Shown: in pieces, positions 1 to 11,746 of the stretch
Layout: the number at the start of each line of letters is the position of its first letter
How positions within the stretch are numbered: position 1 is the first letter of the stretch
Origin: Phialophora verrucosa
Lineage: Eukaryota > Ascomycota > Eurotiomycetes > Chaetothyriales > Herpotrichiellaceae
Direction of reading: 5' to 3'
Assembly (NCBI GenBank): GCA_002099365.1
Contig: MSED01000008.1
Coordinates: 620,001-684,000, forward strand
DNA: 64,000 bases
Position numbers and translations under genes: made by a program
Notes under the pieces: model-generated
Told to the model about the DNA's origin: nothing
The model's input: only the letters and a program-made list of their open reading frames with translations
Database searches by the model: none

Positions 1-2
1 AT

Positions 3-872
3 GCCGGCGAGGGAGCCCTTATGAGCGGAGCTAATAACGAGCCCGTAACCAACGCGATGGTCGATGACGATGATTTTCTATTCGTTCCAGAATCGCGGGC
101 GAAGGGGCATGCACAGAAAGAAGATGTTGCTCTCCCAGACGACGACGAGCTCGAGGCTCTCCTGGCTCAGCAAGAAGCTCACACAACTTTACGTCCGTCA
201 ACTGCACCAAAGAGGATCGTGGAGGATGATTCTGAAGGCGAAGACGATCTCGATGCATTGCTCGCTGAACAAGAGACACGCCAGAAAGCTCCAGCTGCCT
301 CCGCACCTCTTCCCAAACCACAGACCTCACCATTTGACGAAGACGACGAAGATATGGACGATCTCGATGCATTACTTGCCGAACAGGAATCACGCTCGAA
401 GTCCACTAGCGCGCAAAGAGAGGTTGACGACCGACCATCCACAGCGCACAGCAAAGTGTCCCCGGGTCGTGACGAAAAGGAGTTTCCGACCGACGAAACC
501 GACGACTTAGACGCTCTGCTCGCCGAACAAGAAGCACGAGTATCTCCCGCTGAGCAAGTTTCAATACCTTCCCATACCGCAGCAGAGCTCTCGGCTCCTG
601 CTGCACAAGCCATGGACGAAGATGTAGCGGAAGCAGAAGCGGACGGAGCAGACATGTTCCCATCTTCGCCCGTGCAAGGTACCGCGTCATCACGCTTGTT
701 GCCCAGCGGAGAATGTGAATTTGACGGCCCAGAGGAAGAGACCCTGAGCATACAAGAAATAGATGAAGATGAAGTCCATGCTACCAAGGCTGGCAAGGAT
801 GAAGACTCCCAGGGTTTGAACGCCGATGACATGTTTTCATCGTCGCCGGTGCAGAACGAGTTGATTGAATGA
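3..872 (+). CDS. CSM3: Probable Csm3/Swi3 fork-protection protein, C-terminal part (5' end outside window)
   Basis: The reading frame is open from the window edge through the ATG at 21 to the stop at 870-872, so only a 3' part of the gene is visible. The visible protein is very acidic and looks disordered. It carries four copies of a motif close to DDLDALLAEQE, at residues 41-52, 75-85, 113-123 and 161-171 counted from the ATG at 21. A second motif, DMF(P/S)SSPVQ, occurs twice, once near the C-terminus. From memory of the family, fungal Csm3/Swi3 proteins (Tipin homologues) have acidic tails with similar 'D-LDAL-AE' elements after the conserved Swi3 domain. That domain would lie upstream and cannot be seen here. 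The gene lies tail to tail with Mec1, which acts in the same replication checkpoint. The identification rests only on the tail, so it is tentative. Confidence 0.45.
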   Translation, partial: AGEGALMSGANNEPVTNAMVDDDDFLFVPESRAKGHAQKEDVALPDDDELEALLAQQEAHTTLRPSTAPKRIVEDDSEGEDDLDALLAEQETRQKAPAASAPLPKPQTSPFDEDDEDMDDLDALLAEQESRSKSTSAQREVDDRPSTAHSKVSPGRDEKEFPTDETDDLDALLAEQEARVSPAEQVSIPSHTAAELSAPAAQAMDEDVAEAEADGADMFPSSPVQGTASSRLLPSGECEFDGPEEETLSIQEIDEDEVHATKAGKDEDSQGLNADDMFSSSPVQNELIE

Positions 873-1208
873 GTAGTGTGATTCTCCGTGTAGAAGATCT
901 ACTCGGATTTCGAAATTTCATAGAAATGCACTCACGAACGAAGCGTCTCCCACTGCATGGTACAATACAGTGAACTCTCCATCTGTACAATGTTGATGGC
1001 CATTTCCCAATAGCTCTGCGTAACACTCTCATAGGGCCTCGCGGACGATCATGCAGATGTACTTTTCTTATCCTATCATAACGAAATCTCTCAATACGAC
1101 TAACGTAGGTGACTACCACGACTCATTTTCCGCTTCACGGCTCCATGCGAGCGAGGCTCGAGCCGAAAGCCATCCTGACTGATCCGCTGGTCCCTGGATG
1201 TATGGCTC
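873..1208. other. Convergent intergenic region
   Basis: This is the shared 3' flank of the Csm3-like gene (plus strand) and the Mec1 gene (minus strand). No coding signal was seen, and it probably holds both 3' UTRs. Confidence 0.5.
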
Positions 1209-4200
1209 TCAGAAGAAAGCACACCACCCAATGTACATCCTGGACAGATTCCTGTGATCCACAGCCTGTCCTATCATCTCGTCGACATAACCGTCCACGC
1301 TCAACGGCACGCTTTCTCCAGACAAGAACCCTCGAACTTTCGCTCTAACGCCCTCGAGCACTTCTACCGGCGTGTTAGGGACGCCCGGGACGACCTTCTT
1401 TTTCCTTCCTGCCGAATTGATAAAATCTGTCGTGGGGTCATGCAAGAAGGTCTCCAGAATCGTCATCAGCGCGTCTTCGTTACCGCGGAGCAATTGGAGG
1501 GTGATTTCGCAGCAGCGGCGGAAAGGTCCCTCGTAGCCATACGCGCCCATTGCGTCAATCATATTGTGCGTGAGTCGGAACGGGACCATCTCGGGCTTTT
1601 CAAACGTGAGGCCTTTGTCGAAGAGGCAGTTAAAGTCGACATGTAGTGTGCCACCATTGTCTTCTTCGAAGAGAATGTTCTCGCCGTGTCTGTCACCTAG
1701 GCCTAGAACATGACCGACGATGGACATGACAGCCGCCGAGCGTGTATACCGTAAACGGGCGTTGAACCACGCCGATGGATCGGGAAACGATTCAACGAAC
1801 CACTCGTGAAATACAGGCGGGAAGATTGCAAGGACTTTGTTCGCGAAGATCTTCACTTTTTCAGGATCACCACTGCAGGCATCGTCCAGGTTCCTGCGAA
1901 TCTCGATATAATTCGGTATAATGGATTTATCCCTGTACAGCTTGAGGAGGATATCGCGAAGGGTTTTCAGGTTGTCGACCCATTCAATGAGCCCGCATTC
2001 CTCATTCAGGGGGATGACGGCGTAGGTGCGGATGTAGAGTCTTCGTCGGGCTGCATCGACGTCACGCTTGAGGAAGCGATTGATCATGTTGTTGAACTCC
2101 ATCAGACGTTGGTCTTTGCGTAGATCGTCCTTTGGTTTCGCAAGGACATTGTACAGGTTGCCGTCGGAGCCACGGACGGTAAGTCTTCGTGGCTTCTGCA
2201 GCGAATTCAGAACAAGCGCCTCGTCGAGAAATGCAGAGATCGTGACGGGGTCTCTTGCAAATGGCCGGAATGCTTTGAGCTGTGCAGGCTCGGAGCTTGT
2301 GGGCATGCTGGGTACAAGGCACGCTTGGTTGGGAACAACGAGCTTCGACGGAGTGATTTTATGGTTGAAGCCTAGATCTTTTGCGAGGTTGACTTGGAAA
2401 ACCTTGCCTTCGATAGGATATTCAGAGATGCGAAGCAGCTCCTTGACGAGTTTGTGGCCGCTGGTGAACATGCTTCTCACTTCGGCAGCGGATGAGTCCT
2501 TGCTTGACTTTTTCGTAACTTCGACGAGTTTGTTCACGAGCTGCGTCCCTTTCAAGGCTCGGTCCTTCTGGTGCGACTCAATAACTGCTAACAGCGTCCA
2601 AAGTGCCTGTTGGGGGAAGGCTTTTACCACACGAATCACGACATTGCTCAGGATCTCCTGAACGGACTTGTTGGAGTGGCAGATCCGTGCAACGAGCTGC
2701 GGCAAAATGCTGTAGAGCAGAACTGGCTGCAGTCGATCCATGTACTTCTTGATCTGGTTGTTGGTTTCTTCAATGATGCGCTTTCGTTGATTTGCCACCT
2801 TGATGTGGAACTCGTGGTTACCCCTTCGGTCATCCCTTGCAAGCTCTGATCCGTCGATGAGCTCGAGCCAAAGTGTTAGCACCTTGGGCAGTGTCTGAAA
2901 GACGTATTTGCTGCCGTTGACGAGCGATCGCAGATAGTTCTCGATGACGTGTTTGGCGGTCTCGCCTGTCAGATATGTTTGACTTTCTTTACCCGGAGGC
3001 ATTGCTCGTTCGGAGTCTAGCATCTTGTTGTAGTAGCGACCAAGGTGGTACCAGCCTTTCTCTCCTCTGCTGAAGCTCTCTGTGGCCTTCCCGAAAGTCT
3101 TCCTGATGACTTCCGATTGAGTCTGCCCGGCTTGTGCAAGCCATTTGCCGAGTAGGACGTGAGCCTGGGCCGTCATTGCATTCTGCAGATGTCGTTGTTC
3201 CACGGTCATTGTGGTTGGGCCATTCTCTGACATGCGATCATGAGCCACAAATGCCCCTGATTCGATGGCTCCTTCGAGCGTCTGGATGGCCTTTCGGTGA
3301 TGTCCTTCCAGCCATGTAAGCTTCGCCTGTTCAATGGCGGCAGATTTGTCACCCAGTGCGGCGGCTTTGAGCACAGCATTGAAAGCTTGGGTGGTTGATC
3401 GGGCTTTGCGGGCAAGCCTGGCACTTGAGAGCCACGCGGCTGCTACGTCATCCAACGTGAACACATCGGGTCTCAAGGACATGACGGCGCGGCGGACCCC
3501 AAGCAGATATTGCTTATCGGCGACATTGGATCCCAGAACATCCAGACGGCCTCGCAAGATATCCAGAACCGCGGCTCGATCTTCTTTGGGACGTGTTGCG
3601 ATGAGCTGCACGTCGTTGATCACGTGCAATCTGAGCAATGTGTGATGGCTTGTTTGGAATGAAGAGACGTTGCTTGGATTGAGCTCGGAAGCTGTTGTTC
3701 GGTAGACCTCAGAAACAAGGTGGGCAGCCTTCGCATCGTCTCCATTCTTTACAGCCAGCATGATGTCTGCAACATGGGAAGCGAAGTCGTATCCGCCAAC
3801 ATGCGGTATGTAGCTGGCCAAGAGATCCCATCGGCCGGTGGCCCATGCTGCTTCAATCGCGTAAGGTGCAAGAACGGTGGATGAATTGCTGATGCGACTC
3901 TTGATACCATCGAAGTGGTGTATCAGGGCGTCATATTGTCCAGACTCCTTGAGGCATTCCATCAAATTCTTCTGGACATCGCTGTCTTCCGGATGAGCCA
4001 CAAGCTGCATTTCGTACCAGCTCTGAGCTGCAGTCCAACGTCCTGCCTTCTTATGCTCTAAGACCTGTTGCTCGACGTCCAGAACATGCATGCGAGCAGA
4101 AATACCCTCAATGCCGTCTGGTTCATCGATCTGAGCGTATATGTCTTGCAGTCTTTGAAGCTCTCCCTCAATGTCATCTTGATTGGATTTGCGTATGTGC

Positions 4201-7200
4201 TGCTCCCAGTGAAACAGTGCCCTTGAATAGGATCGGCACTCCAGAGCTCTTCGGGCGAGGACATCTGGGGCGATCTGTTCAAGTACACGCTCTATGCTTC
4301 GAATTTGGGCAACAGCGTTGTTCGACAGTGTATCGTTGAGCCCTCGGTCCGGCTTGGCCAAGGCGCTGGCATATTGCTTTCGCCTCTGCTGCTGCCAGGT
4401 AGACATGTAGTCAAGTACCTCAAACATTGTCTGGCTGCACAGCTTTATGTCCTCTTGCACTCGCTGACTGTGGCCATCGAGTGACTGGCCAAAGATGGAA
4501 TTGATCTCAGCCACGATATCTTGACTGTCTCGTTCTATGCCGTTCACGATGAGATTAACAACTGCATACGGCAGTAGAAAAGCAGGAATCGAGGTATCTT
4601 GACCGTGTATGATGCGGCAACAGATAGAGAAGACGATGTCGACATTCTCTCCGGTGCCTTGATGGAGAAAATCCAGTGTGATTGTTCGAAGCCAGTCGCG
4701 GTGTCTCATACCAGGGGTGAAGAGAGGATATTGACTCTTTTCCGGAGCTCTTACTTCGAGCACTGTATATTTCGAGGTCGTAAATGGTGTTAGGACGTTC
4801 TGAATGGAGGTGGGTAATTCCCTCCATAACTCCGCAGTCAGACTTTCATCCTCGGTTTTTGATGGCGTGTCATGCCCGCAAGACTTCAAGAGCTGCTGCA
4901 TAGCCCAACCGAGGAAGCCTTGAGCCCGAGTGGTGTTTGCAGATAAGAAAGCCTTGACTAAGACATGCTCGAGAAAAAAAAAGATCCATCGGATGACCTC
5001 GTCGGCCTTGCTGAAATTTGACTGTACGACCATTATTTTACGATCTCTCACGTTGTCGATCTTGCTGGCATCGAGGCAACCTATACTGCCCAGGCACCGG
5101 CCACACAGCCCCGTTACCTCATTGCTCGAGTTGAACTTGACGCAGCAGTCAAGCAGTGCTCGAGTCAAGTCTGCAACAAGGTCGTCCGGCTGCTCTCGAA
5201 GGATCGATCTCTGAAGCAGATCTTGTTTCTGTCCCAGAAGCGGTGCCAGCTCTAGCAGAGTCTGTTCGATCACCGCAATGTTCTCGTCGGTCAGTCTCTG
5301 CACGTAGGCGACCAGCTTCTGCCGGTCGTCCATTTGACTTTTCAAGCTGGCAATTTCCATCTCGAGATCGGCCATGGGAGGAATTGAAGCTAATGAAGGC
5401 AGAGTGCTGAAGTGTTTCCGCATCAGATCTGAGTGCTTCCTGATCAGGTCGGCAACAACATCGTAGGCCAGTTGTTGCGACAAGCTATCGAGCGTATCCC
5501 AGTTTCGGACGATCATAGCGAAGGTCTGTTCGAGGAGAGGCTCCAAGTCGTCCTTCTTCAGGGATGTCATCATGGCCGCCCATGAGGCGAATGCCGCATC
5601 GCACAGATGAGGATCGTCGAGGCCAGATCGCAGACAAGTACAAATCTGCGGTAGCGCACGTACAATGCGACTCTTACCGAGTTTGACTATCTCACCTAGT
5701 GCAGCTAGACATCTTCTTTTTTCGTTTTTCGATTCTTTTGCCTCTAGATCATTCAATAAAACAGTGAACTGGGTGACGATTGCGAGAACGTTATTCTCCA
5801 AAAATGTCCCCATGCTGTCGCTGCGTTTGGAGCCCGCGGACTGCCCACGCTGACGAGCAACCAGCTGAGCGAGGAGTTGAAGACCATGATAAATGCGAGA
5901 TGACTTTCCTTGTCCAGTGTCTCCAATAGCCTTCAGAAGGGCACATGCAATCTGAATGGAATCAGCAGCCCAGTCAGCCAGATCAGCTTTGCCGAATTCA
6001 GCGGAAACTTCTGACAATATCGACATGATAGACTGTTCCGCATCAGGAAATGGCTGCACCAAGAGGAATGAAAGAATGGCGACGAGATTTGGTCCTTGAG
6101 TGCATATGTCGAATGGCGTGGTGGACTGCCCACTGGCCTCAGCAAATTTCCTGATCACATCATGCGCTTTGTGTAAGACTAGGTAGGGTAAGGCGTATTC
6201 AGCCGCGTGGCCCATCAAACTTGACATGTCCATTCCTAACATCTCACACAATTGCTGCGCAGCGTTCGGCCGGGACATTAATGATTTTGCGAAGACCACT
6301 CCGAGCGTCCTCCAGAACGGCCGGAAAAGAACCCACACAGACGTCTGCAAGGACTGGGCAAGACGCTGGATTTCGGCATACACCAAGCCGCTTATATACG
6401 GGTTAGTATGACCGAGATATTCCACGATCCGGACCAGAATGATGTTTAGCTCTTCGTCGCCGACAACTTGTGCCATCTGGGTCAAAGCCACGATGACAGT
6501 CTCCTGCAGTGGCACGTCTCCTTTTTGCCAAAGGTTGTGGAGAAAGTCCAAGGCCGTAAGTCGGTTCTCGCGTGCCAAGGCAATGTCCACATGCTGCTTC
6601 CGCATCACGTAGACTTGTAAAGTTCTGGCTGCCACGATTCTGAGGTCCCTCGAAGAGCTCTTGAGCGACTGAAGGCACCAATCGCCAGCGGATGTTTGAC
6701 CCAGCTTCAGAGACTCATCCGAACGTGTGTGTGCTATGATGCGACGAAGGGAAGCCATAGCGATGATCCTTGCTCGAGAATGGCGAGAGATAGCTTGGAC
6801 AAGCACAAGCAATGTTCGCAGCAGTTCCTCGCTGGAAGGCGCCACCAGAAAGAGGTTCGAATCTGATGCTCCGTTTGCCTCGTCACAGTTCGGACATAAG
6901 GGCTCTGTAGATGATGAAGCGAGCTGACAGGCGGCTATACCTAGCAGTTCGAGAACGGTGCATTTCTTGTCCTCTGATAGCCCCCTGAAGTTCCCAGAGG
7001 CTGTTTGAGCCAAGCCTTCAAGATCGGGAACAGCATGGCCAGTCAATTCCGAGGTGAGTCTCCGACAAATTTTCTGCTGGGCTGAATTATTCGGCAGGCC
7101 GTCTTCGTTGTCGGTAGATAGACGTAACCTCTTGCGGGCTCGATCGCTATCAGGCCATGTTTCGGTGGTATCCGCAGCAGCCTTCGCCCGAGTTTTGACA

Positions 7201-8195
7201 AGCCTCATGCTCAAACCGCGGATCTCGTGAACAAGCCTCTGTAACATGGTTAATTCGGTAGTGCAGGATCTGGCAGATGGAGCCTACCTCAGACGGGTCA
7301 CCGGGAGTTACAGCATCCTCGTTCTCCTCGACGAATTGGCGGAATCGAGAGACGACCTTACGAAACTGTATGTTGCTTTGCGGGGATACGGAGTGTTTGG
7401 ACACCAGCTTCAAGATACGGGCCAAAGCAAGTACCAACAGACGAAAAGACGGGAACTTGAGGCTGCGTACATTGACGTCAAGGCTGAGCATGAGTTTCGC
7501 AATGTTGGAGGCAAAGTCTTCTCCATCGATGATGACCGCATCAGCTGGCCGAATTGGAGGACGCGATACGGCAACAGATAGAATACCTAGTAGGTTAGGA
7601 GTGGGTTGTAGATACGGTAGTGTGCAAACTCACTCGAAACTGAGTTCCTCAAGAAGCTCAGTACCACGTCAGAAGAAGAATATGGAGTGCATTTTTCGTC
7701 AGCATCCACCATGGAATCAAAAAGCTCAAGCACTGCATCACTGATCTCATTTGTTTGATCGGAGGCAAACAATGCTAATAGTGTCGGAATGAGCCAAGAG
7801 TACAGGGGGCACGCTTTTGCAGCAGCTCCAATACTTTGACGATCCGACTTAACGAAGATGACTTGCGGCGACCGCTCAATAGCGACCCGCAGTACTTCGA
7901 GACAGGTCCGTAACTGAGATTTGCCCTTGCGTGCGGCGGTTCCAGCACGGAAAGGGTCCTCTTCGAGGGTGGACTCAATGCCAATCTGGAAGACGATGCA
8001 AATCAATTTGTGATTAACGGCAACGTCACCTCCCAGGTTGGGTTGACCTTGGTCGTCCGAGCCTGATGCTTCAGCCAGCAGCTGGTTGAAACTGTCTTGG
8101 TCGAAGTCGTGCGCTCCATTTCCGTGTACGACATGCGTAACGAGTATCGAAGATGGCGGAGGCTCAAAAGCATTCAGCGGTCGTGCAGCAGGCAT
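1209..8195 (-). CDS. MEC1: ATR/Mec1 PI3K-like checkpoint kinase (UvsB homologue)
   Basis: Serine/threonine kinase that senses RPA-coated single-stranded DNA, with its partner Ddc2/ATRIP, and drives the DNA-damage and S-phase checkpoints in the nucleus. I infer three exons, read from 8195 downward: 8195-7634, 7586-7288 and 7238-1209. The introns are 47 bp (7587-7633, GTGAGT..TAG) and 49 bp (7239-7287, GTAGGC..CAG), and the frames join exactly to give 2296 aa, normal for fungal ATR. HEAT-like helices fill the first half and a FAT region lies at about 1300-1800. The kinase domain (about 1970-2240) shows the catalytic GDRHGEN and the DFG-equivalent VDFN. The FATC segment ends in IGWCAFF, typical of ATR. 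The start at 8195 (MPAARPLNAF) is the first ATG that leaves a plausible N-terminus; the frame stays open further upstream. Confidence 0.95.
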
Positions 8196-8514
8196 GTCGC
8201 CATGGGTCCTGCGCTGGGTGCGAGGAAGCCGTAGAAGTCTGAAAATGGACGCGTCAAGGAATGTTGAAAGAAGGAAAGATGAGATGCAGGTCAAGTTTCG
8301 ATACGACGCGCCGGACGATCCATATGCGTCACCGTAGAAGCTGCGCTTAGAGATGTTGGAGGCCACCGTACTTTTCCCGAGCCCGATCTCCTGCAGCAAC
8401 CCCTCTACCCACGGCTGGTTCTTTTGCGCAGCATGTATTGCAAGGTCTGACGAGGAGCTTCTTGCAGTATGAAACTGCCGCGTCGGAGAATAAACTTTGC
8501 GCTGGCAGTCTCAT
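8196..8514. other. Intergenic region between HGH1 and MEC1
   Basis: Short spacer between two genes on the same (minus) strand. It should hold the HGH1 3' UTR and the MEC1 promoter and leader. Nothing else was recognised. Confidence 0.5.
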
Positions 8515-9893
8515 TCAGAATATCTCTTCTATCTTCTCGTCATCGTCCACGTCCACTTCTTCGGTCTCTAGACCTTCCTCCTCGTCCCGCATGAGGATCT
8601 GTACTAAGCGATCACATGCCTCTTTCACGCCCTCGTCCTCAACATGCAGGTGCGTTTCCCTGGTCAAGGGATACACTTGAACCTGCCTCAGCTTGTCTCT
8701 GCCTTCCCTTGTCGTGGTAAGAAGCAACAGAGTCTCTAAATGAGTGACAAGAATCTCATTATCATTTTCTCTCGTTTTGTCCGGGGGCAAGAGCTGCAAA
8801 TCCGGTAGCATATTGGCTGATTCCTCCTCAGTGTATTCTTCTGATCCAGCCAATGGCAGCAGGATGTACGGCAATATGTTGACGCCCGGAACGCCGTCGA
8901 CCGTTTCAGTGTCATCCGCAAGCAGCAAAGGATGTTTGTCGACTTCAAAGGCGACGTTCTTGATGGTGCTGGCCACACCTCTTCGTCGGACGTGGCTCTT
9001 ATGCTCGGTGAAGACGGTCAACTTGCTGATCGGCACCACCCCATCATAGTCTCTCTTGCCTAAGAAGTGGTCTCTTCCAGCTTTGTACTTCGACATGTCG
9101 GCCAGGAGGTACGCTAGGTAGTCAAAATTGGCGTGCTTGTTAAGGCCGCCTTCCGCCCCTTTCACAAAGCAATCGAACAGCTGATCGAGGGCATACGGAG
9201 ATGTAGATACTGACTTTGCCGGCGTCGCTCGTTTCAGCTTAATCAGCCTCTCCAAGCGCTCGGACTTGGCGAGATTCGACAATAGCATGGCAATCTCATC
9301 CGCAGCTTCCTCTTTCGGGTTCTGATGAGAGTCAGCTCCTACTCGCCTCAGATAAAGACGTAATGGAAACGAGGGAAGATTCCAACCTACATACTGTGAT
9401 CTTATTCAACAAGGTTTCAAGGAACGTATCGTCCGTCGCGAGGTCCTCGAGGACTTCGGCGTCATGGCTGATATTGATCAAGATTGTGAGAGCGTTCTTA
9501 GCAATTGGCTGTTCACGGCAGCAAGAGACTCGTCAGCATTCCGTGCATTTCTTGGGGTATGTGAGGACTCACAGGATAGTCTTTCACAAGAAGCTTCAGG
9601 TCTCGGACTGGGGCGAGTTGCGGCTGCTTGAATATCGTCGCATCCTTCGAATGACCAACCAAATGTTCGCATGCTGAGCAACTCCTCAGTAATTCGTATC
9701 CCGAATCACTCAACGGCGTCATTTCACCGGCTTTGAAACTGTTCGGAGCGACAACCGTTATATCAAAATCGACTTACCAACTTGTCTGATTTGAGTATTG
9801 CCATGGTGCAGAAACTCGACGAGCTGCAGCATGTTAACGTTAAAGAATCGGCAGACAATTGACCGCACCTACCTCTTCCAGTTCCGTCGGCAT
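8515..9893 (-). CDS. HGH1: Hgh1, chaperone for folding of elongation factor eEF2
   Basis: Hgh1/FAM203 is a cytosolic armadillo-repeat protein that helps the TRiC chaperonin fold translation elongation factor 2. The gene is heavily split. I infer five exons (8515-9321, 9395-9508, 9573-9673, 9778-9823, 9873-9893), with clear GT..AG ends and consistent phases, giving 362 aa, close to the family length. The N-terminus MPTELEELVEFLHHGNTQIR and the following HLVGHSKD match the yeast protein start (MTTQLNELVEFLH..) as I remember it. The rest carries the DUF383 and DUF384 regions, including NKHANFDYLAYLLADMSK and NILPYILLPLAGSEEYTEEE, and ends in an acidic tail. It is co-directional with MEC1 and divergent from the gene at 10697. 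Confidence 0.93.
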
Positions 9894-10696
9894 AGCGGAG
9901 TTGTACCTCACGGGCGACCTGCGCACACAGAGCACAAAAAAATGGTTTGATGTTTTCGACTTTTGCAGGCAAATTCCATAGGATAATCCGAAACTGGCTT
10001 AAGGCGGCTTTAAATGACGGGAATGACATCGATATTTGGGCGGCATGTTCGAGTGACTAAGCGACTGACAATCACTGTCAGGTCGGTCTTCACCTTCCCT
10101 CTTCCTTTCCCCTCCATTGACTCCCTGTCAACCCGTGGCGGAGTTCAGCCCATCCTGCAGCCCGAGTTGACCATGCTTCATGCGAACTAACCCCTCCTGC
10201 ACGATCATCTTGCCGCCTAGACACCTGCTCTTCATGCACGAATTGCATGAGCTTGCATATGCAGGCGCCCGGTTTTTGAGACCTTTGGGAGCCCGTGACG
10301 GCTCTCCACATGGTAGACGACAATCGTGTGTAACCGATCAGGCAACCTAATTCGCCAAACGGCAACCTGGGCATTAAGTTCCTCGTGACCCTCCCTCAGA
10401 GTGACTCGCCCAACTCTTCCCAGCAGGTCAAAAGGTAGGCTCTCTACCTCAGCCTGATGTCTTCCTTCGACAGCTTCTGTGTCGCAGCGCGATAGCCTTA
10501 CTGCGGTCAAGACTTAACCGAGACTTCTCGAGACAGGATTGGCGCACGCTGGCGATCTCAGCTCAGTGTCTCCTGTGTCCCATGTGCGCCACAATGCTCC
10601 TCTCAAGCAACCACACCATGCAAACCTGAAGCCCTATCCGAAGGTGAAATTGCGAAGCCCTTGAAGGCGACGACAGAGTTCGCCGCGCACCCAGCC
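9894..10696. other. Divergent promoter region (HGH1 / zinc-motif protein)
   Basis: About 800 bp between two divergent genes. No convincing ORF or RNA gene was seen; it presumably carries both promoters. Confidence 0.45.
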
Positions 10697-11746
10697 ATGG
10701 CCGCCATCTTGATGGATGATGCTATGCCACCTCCGCCTGGTCCCGTCACAGTCAAGCAAGCTCTAAACGACCTCCAAGGAACGATCAACCAAATCCGGCG
10801 CAAGCTTAGAACCCTGATCGATTGGTACATTACCCCGAACATCGTACCCAATTCCATTAAAGCCTACGATCCGCGACTACAAATCCTACAGTTACGGTTG
10901 AGATCTCTCTCAACAATCGACTTCCAGCAGTTGCCCTACATCATTGACGGCTCTGACGGGGTGGCGGCTCAATACCTGGGCGAAATTGTCGAGCAAATGC
11001 AGCATTCGGTGCGTGGGATCCAGACGATCTTCGTCGAGCACTACGACCGCGACCTGCTAGATCGTCGCCCCTTTGCCATGGTCTGGGAGTCTCTTCTCTA
11101 CCGACAAGACCAAATCAGACAACTCCCGGCTCTCAATCCAAGCAACCCCAGCCGTCGGATGCCAGAAGACATGCGTCCAGCCGAGCTAGGCAACTTCTGC
11201 CCCGGCGCGCTAGGGATCAGCAACCGTCGAGACAGGGGCCGGATTTCTTTTGTGGAGAAGAGAGAACTCAACGAAGAGAACCGGCGCCAGTTGAAGGCCT
11301 TCGGCGGCGCTTACATCAATTGGCAATGTCCAGACTGTGCGTATAAAGTACGCTATCATGTAACGAACAGCGCTACATCCAACATCCACACGACGGATGA
11401 GGTGCGCGAGCATCCCGGTCTTCTCGTCCAGTACCGCAGTTCATTTCTGGCCAAGTGCCACTTATTCCTCCCCCTGGCCGAGAAGGTCTCAACATCATTG
11501 AGTGGCTCATCGAAGACTAGGCGAGAAAGCCACGCTCACGTCAAATATGGCTGTGTTTTCTGCTTTGCGACAGGAGACGAGCTCGTGCGCGGGTATACGG
11601 CTTTTACCACGGCGCGGGATTTCGCAGAGCACATTGCACGCGAGCATAGGAACCCAATGCCGCCGAGCTTGCTGATCCATCGCTTTTCGGTTGCCGCGGA
11701 CGGGAAGACTGTGATCGGAGGAAGGTGGGATTTGAACTTCTGTTGA
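10697..11746 (+). CDS. Conserved-looking fungal protein with CxxC and C2H2-like motifs, function unknown
   Basis: Single-exon protein of 349 aa. The ATG at 10697 sits in a good context (gccATGGcc); the open frame begins earlier at 10661, but only with TTG. The N-terminal half is helical and polar, with IRRKLRTLIDWYITPNI and a heptad-like stretch. The C-terminal half has two possible metal sites. One is WQCPDCAYKVRYH, like one half of a zinc ribbon. The other is YGCVFC followed about 27 residues later by EHIAREH, resembling a C2H2 finger of the kind seen in fungal nuclear proteins. There is no signal peptide or membrane segment. I do not recognise a named family, and DNA- or protein-binding is only suggested by the metal motifs. 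Confidence 0.75.
   Translation: MAAILMDDAMPPPPGPVTVKQALNDLQGTINQIRRKLRTLIDWYITPNIVPNSIKAYDPRLQILQLRLRSLSTIDFQQLPYIIDGSDGVAAQYLGEIVEQMQHSVRGIQTIFVEHYDRDLLDRRPFAMVWESLLYRQDQIRQLPALNPSNPSRRMPEDMRPAELGNFCPGALGISNRRDRGRISFVEKRELNEENRRQLKAFGGAYINWQCPDCAYKVRYHVTNSATSNIHTTDEVREHPGLLVQYRSSFLAKCHLFLPLAEKVSTSLSGSSKTRRESHAHVKYGCVFCFATGDELVRGYTAFTTARDFAEHIAREHRNPMPPSLLIHRFSVAADGKTVIGGRWDLNFC

Noticed and set aside
179..832. 217-codon Ser/Ala-rich minus-strand frame
   Set aside because: Antisense shadow of the acidic Csm3-like tail; serine arises from complemented GAA/GAC repeats, with no family signature.
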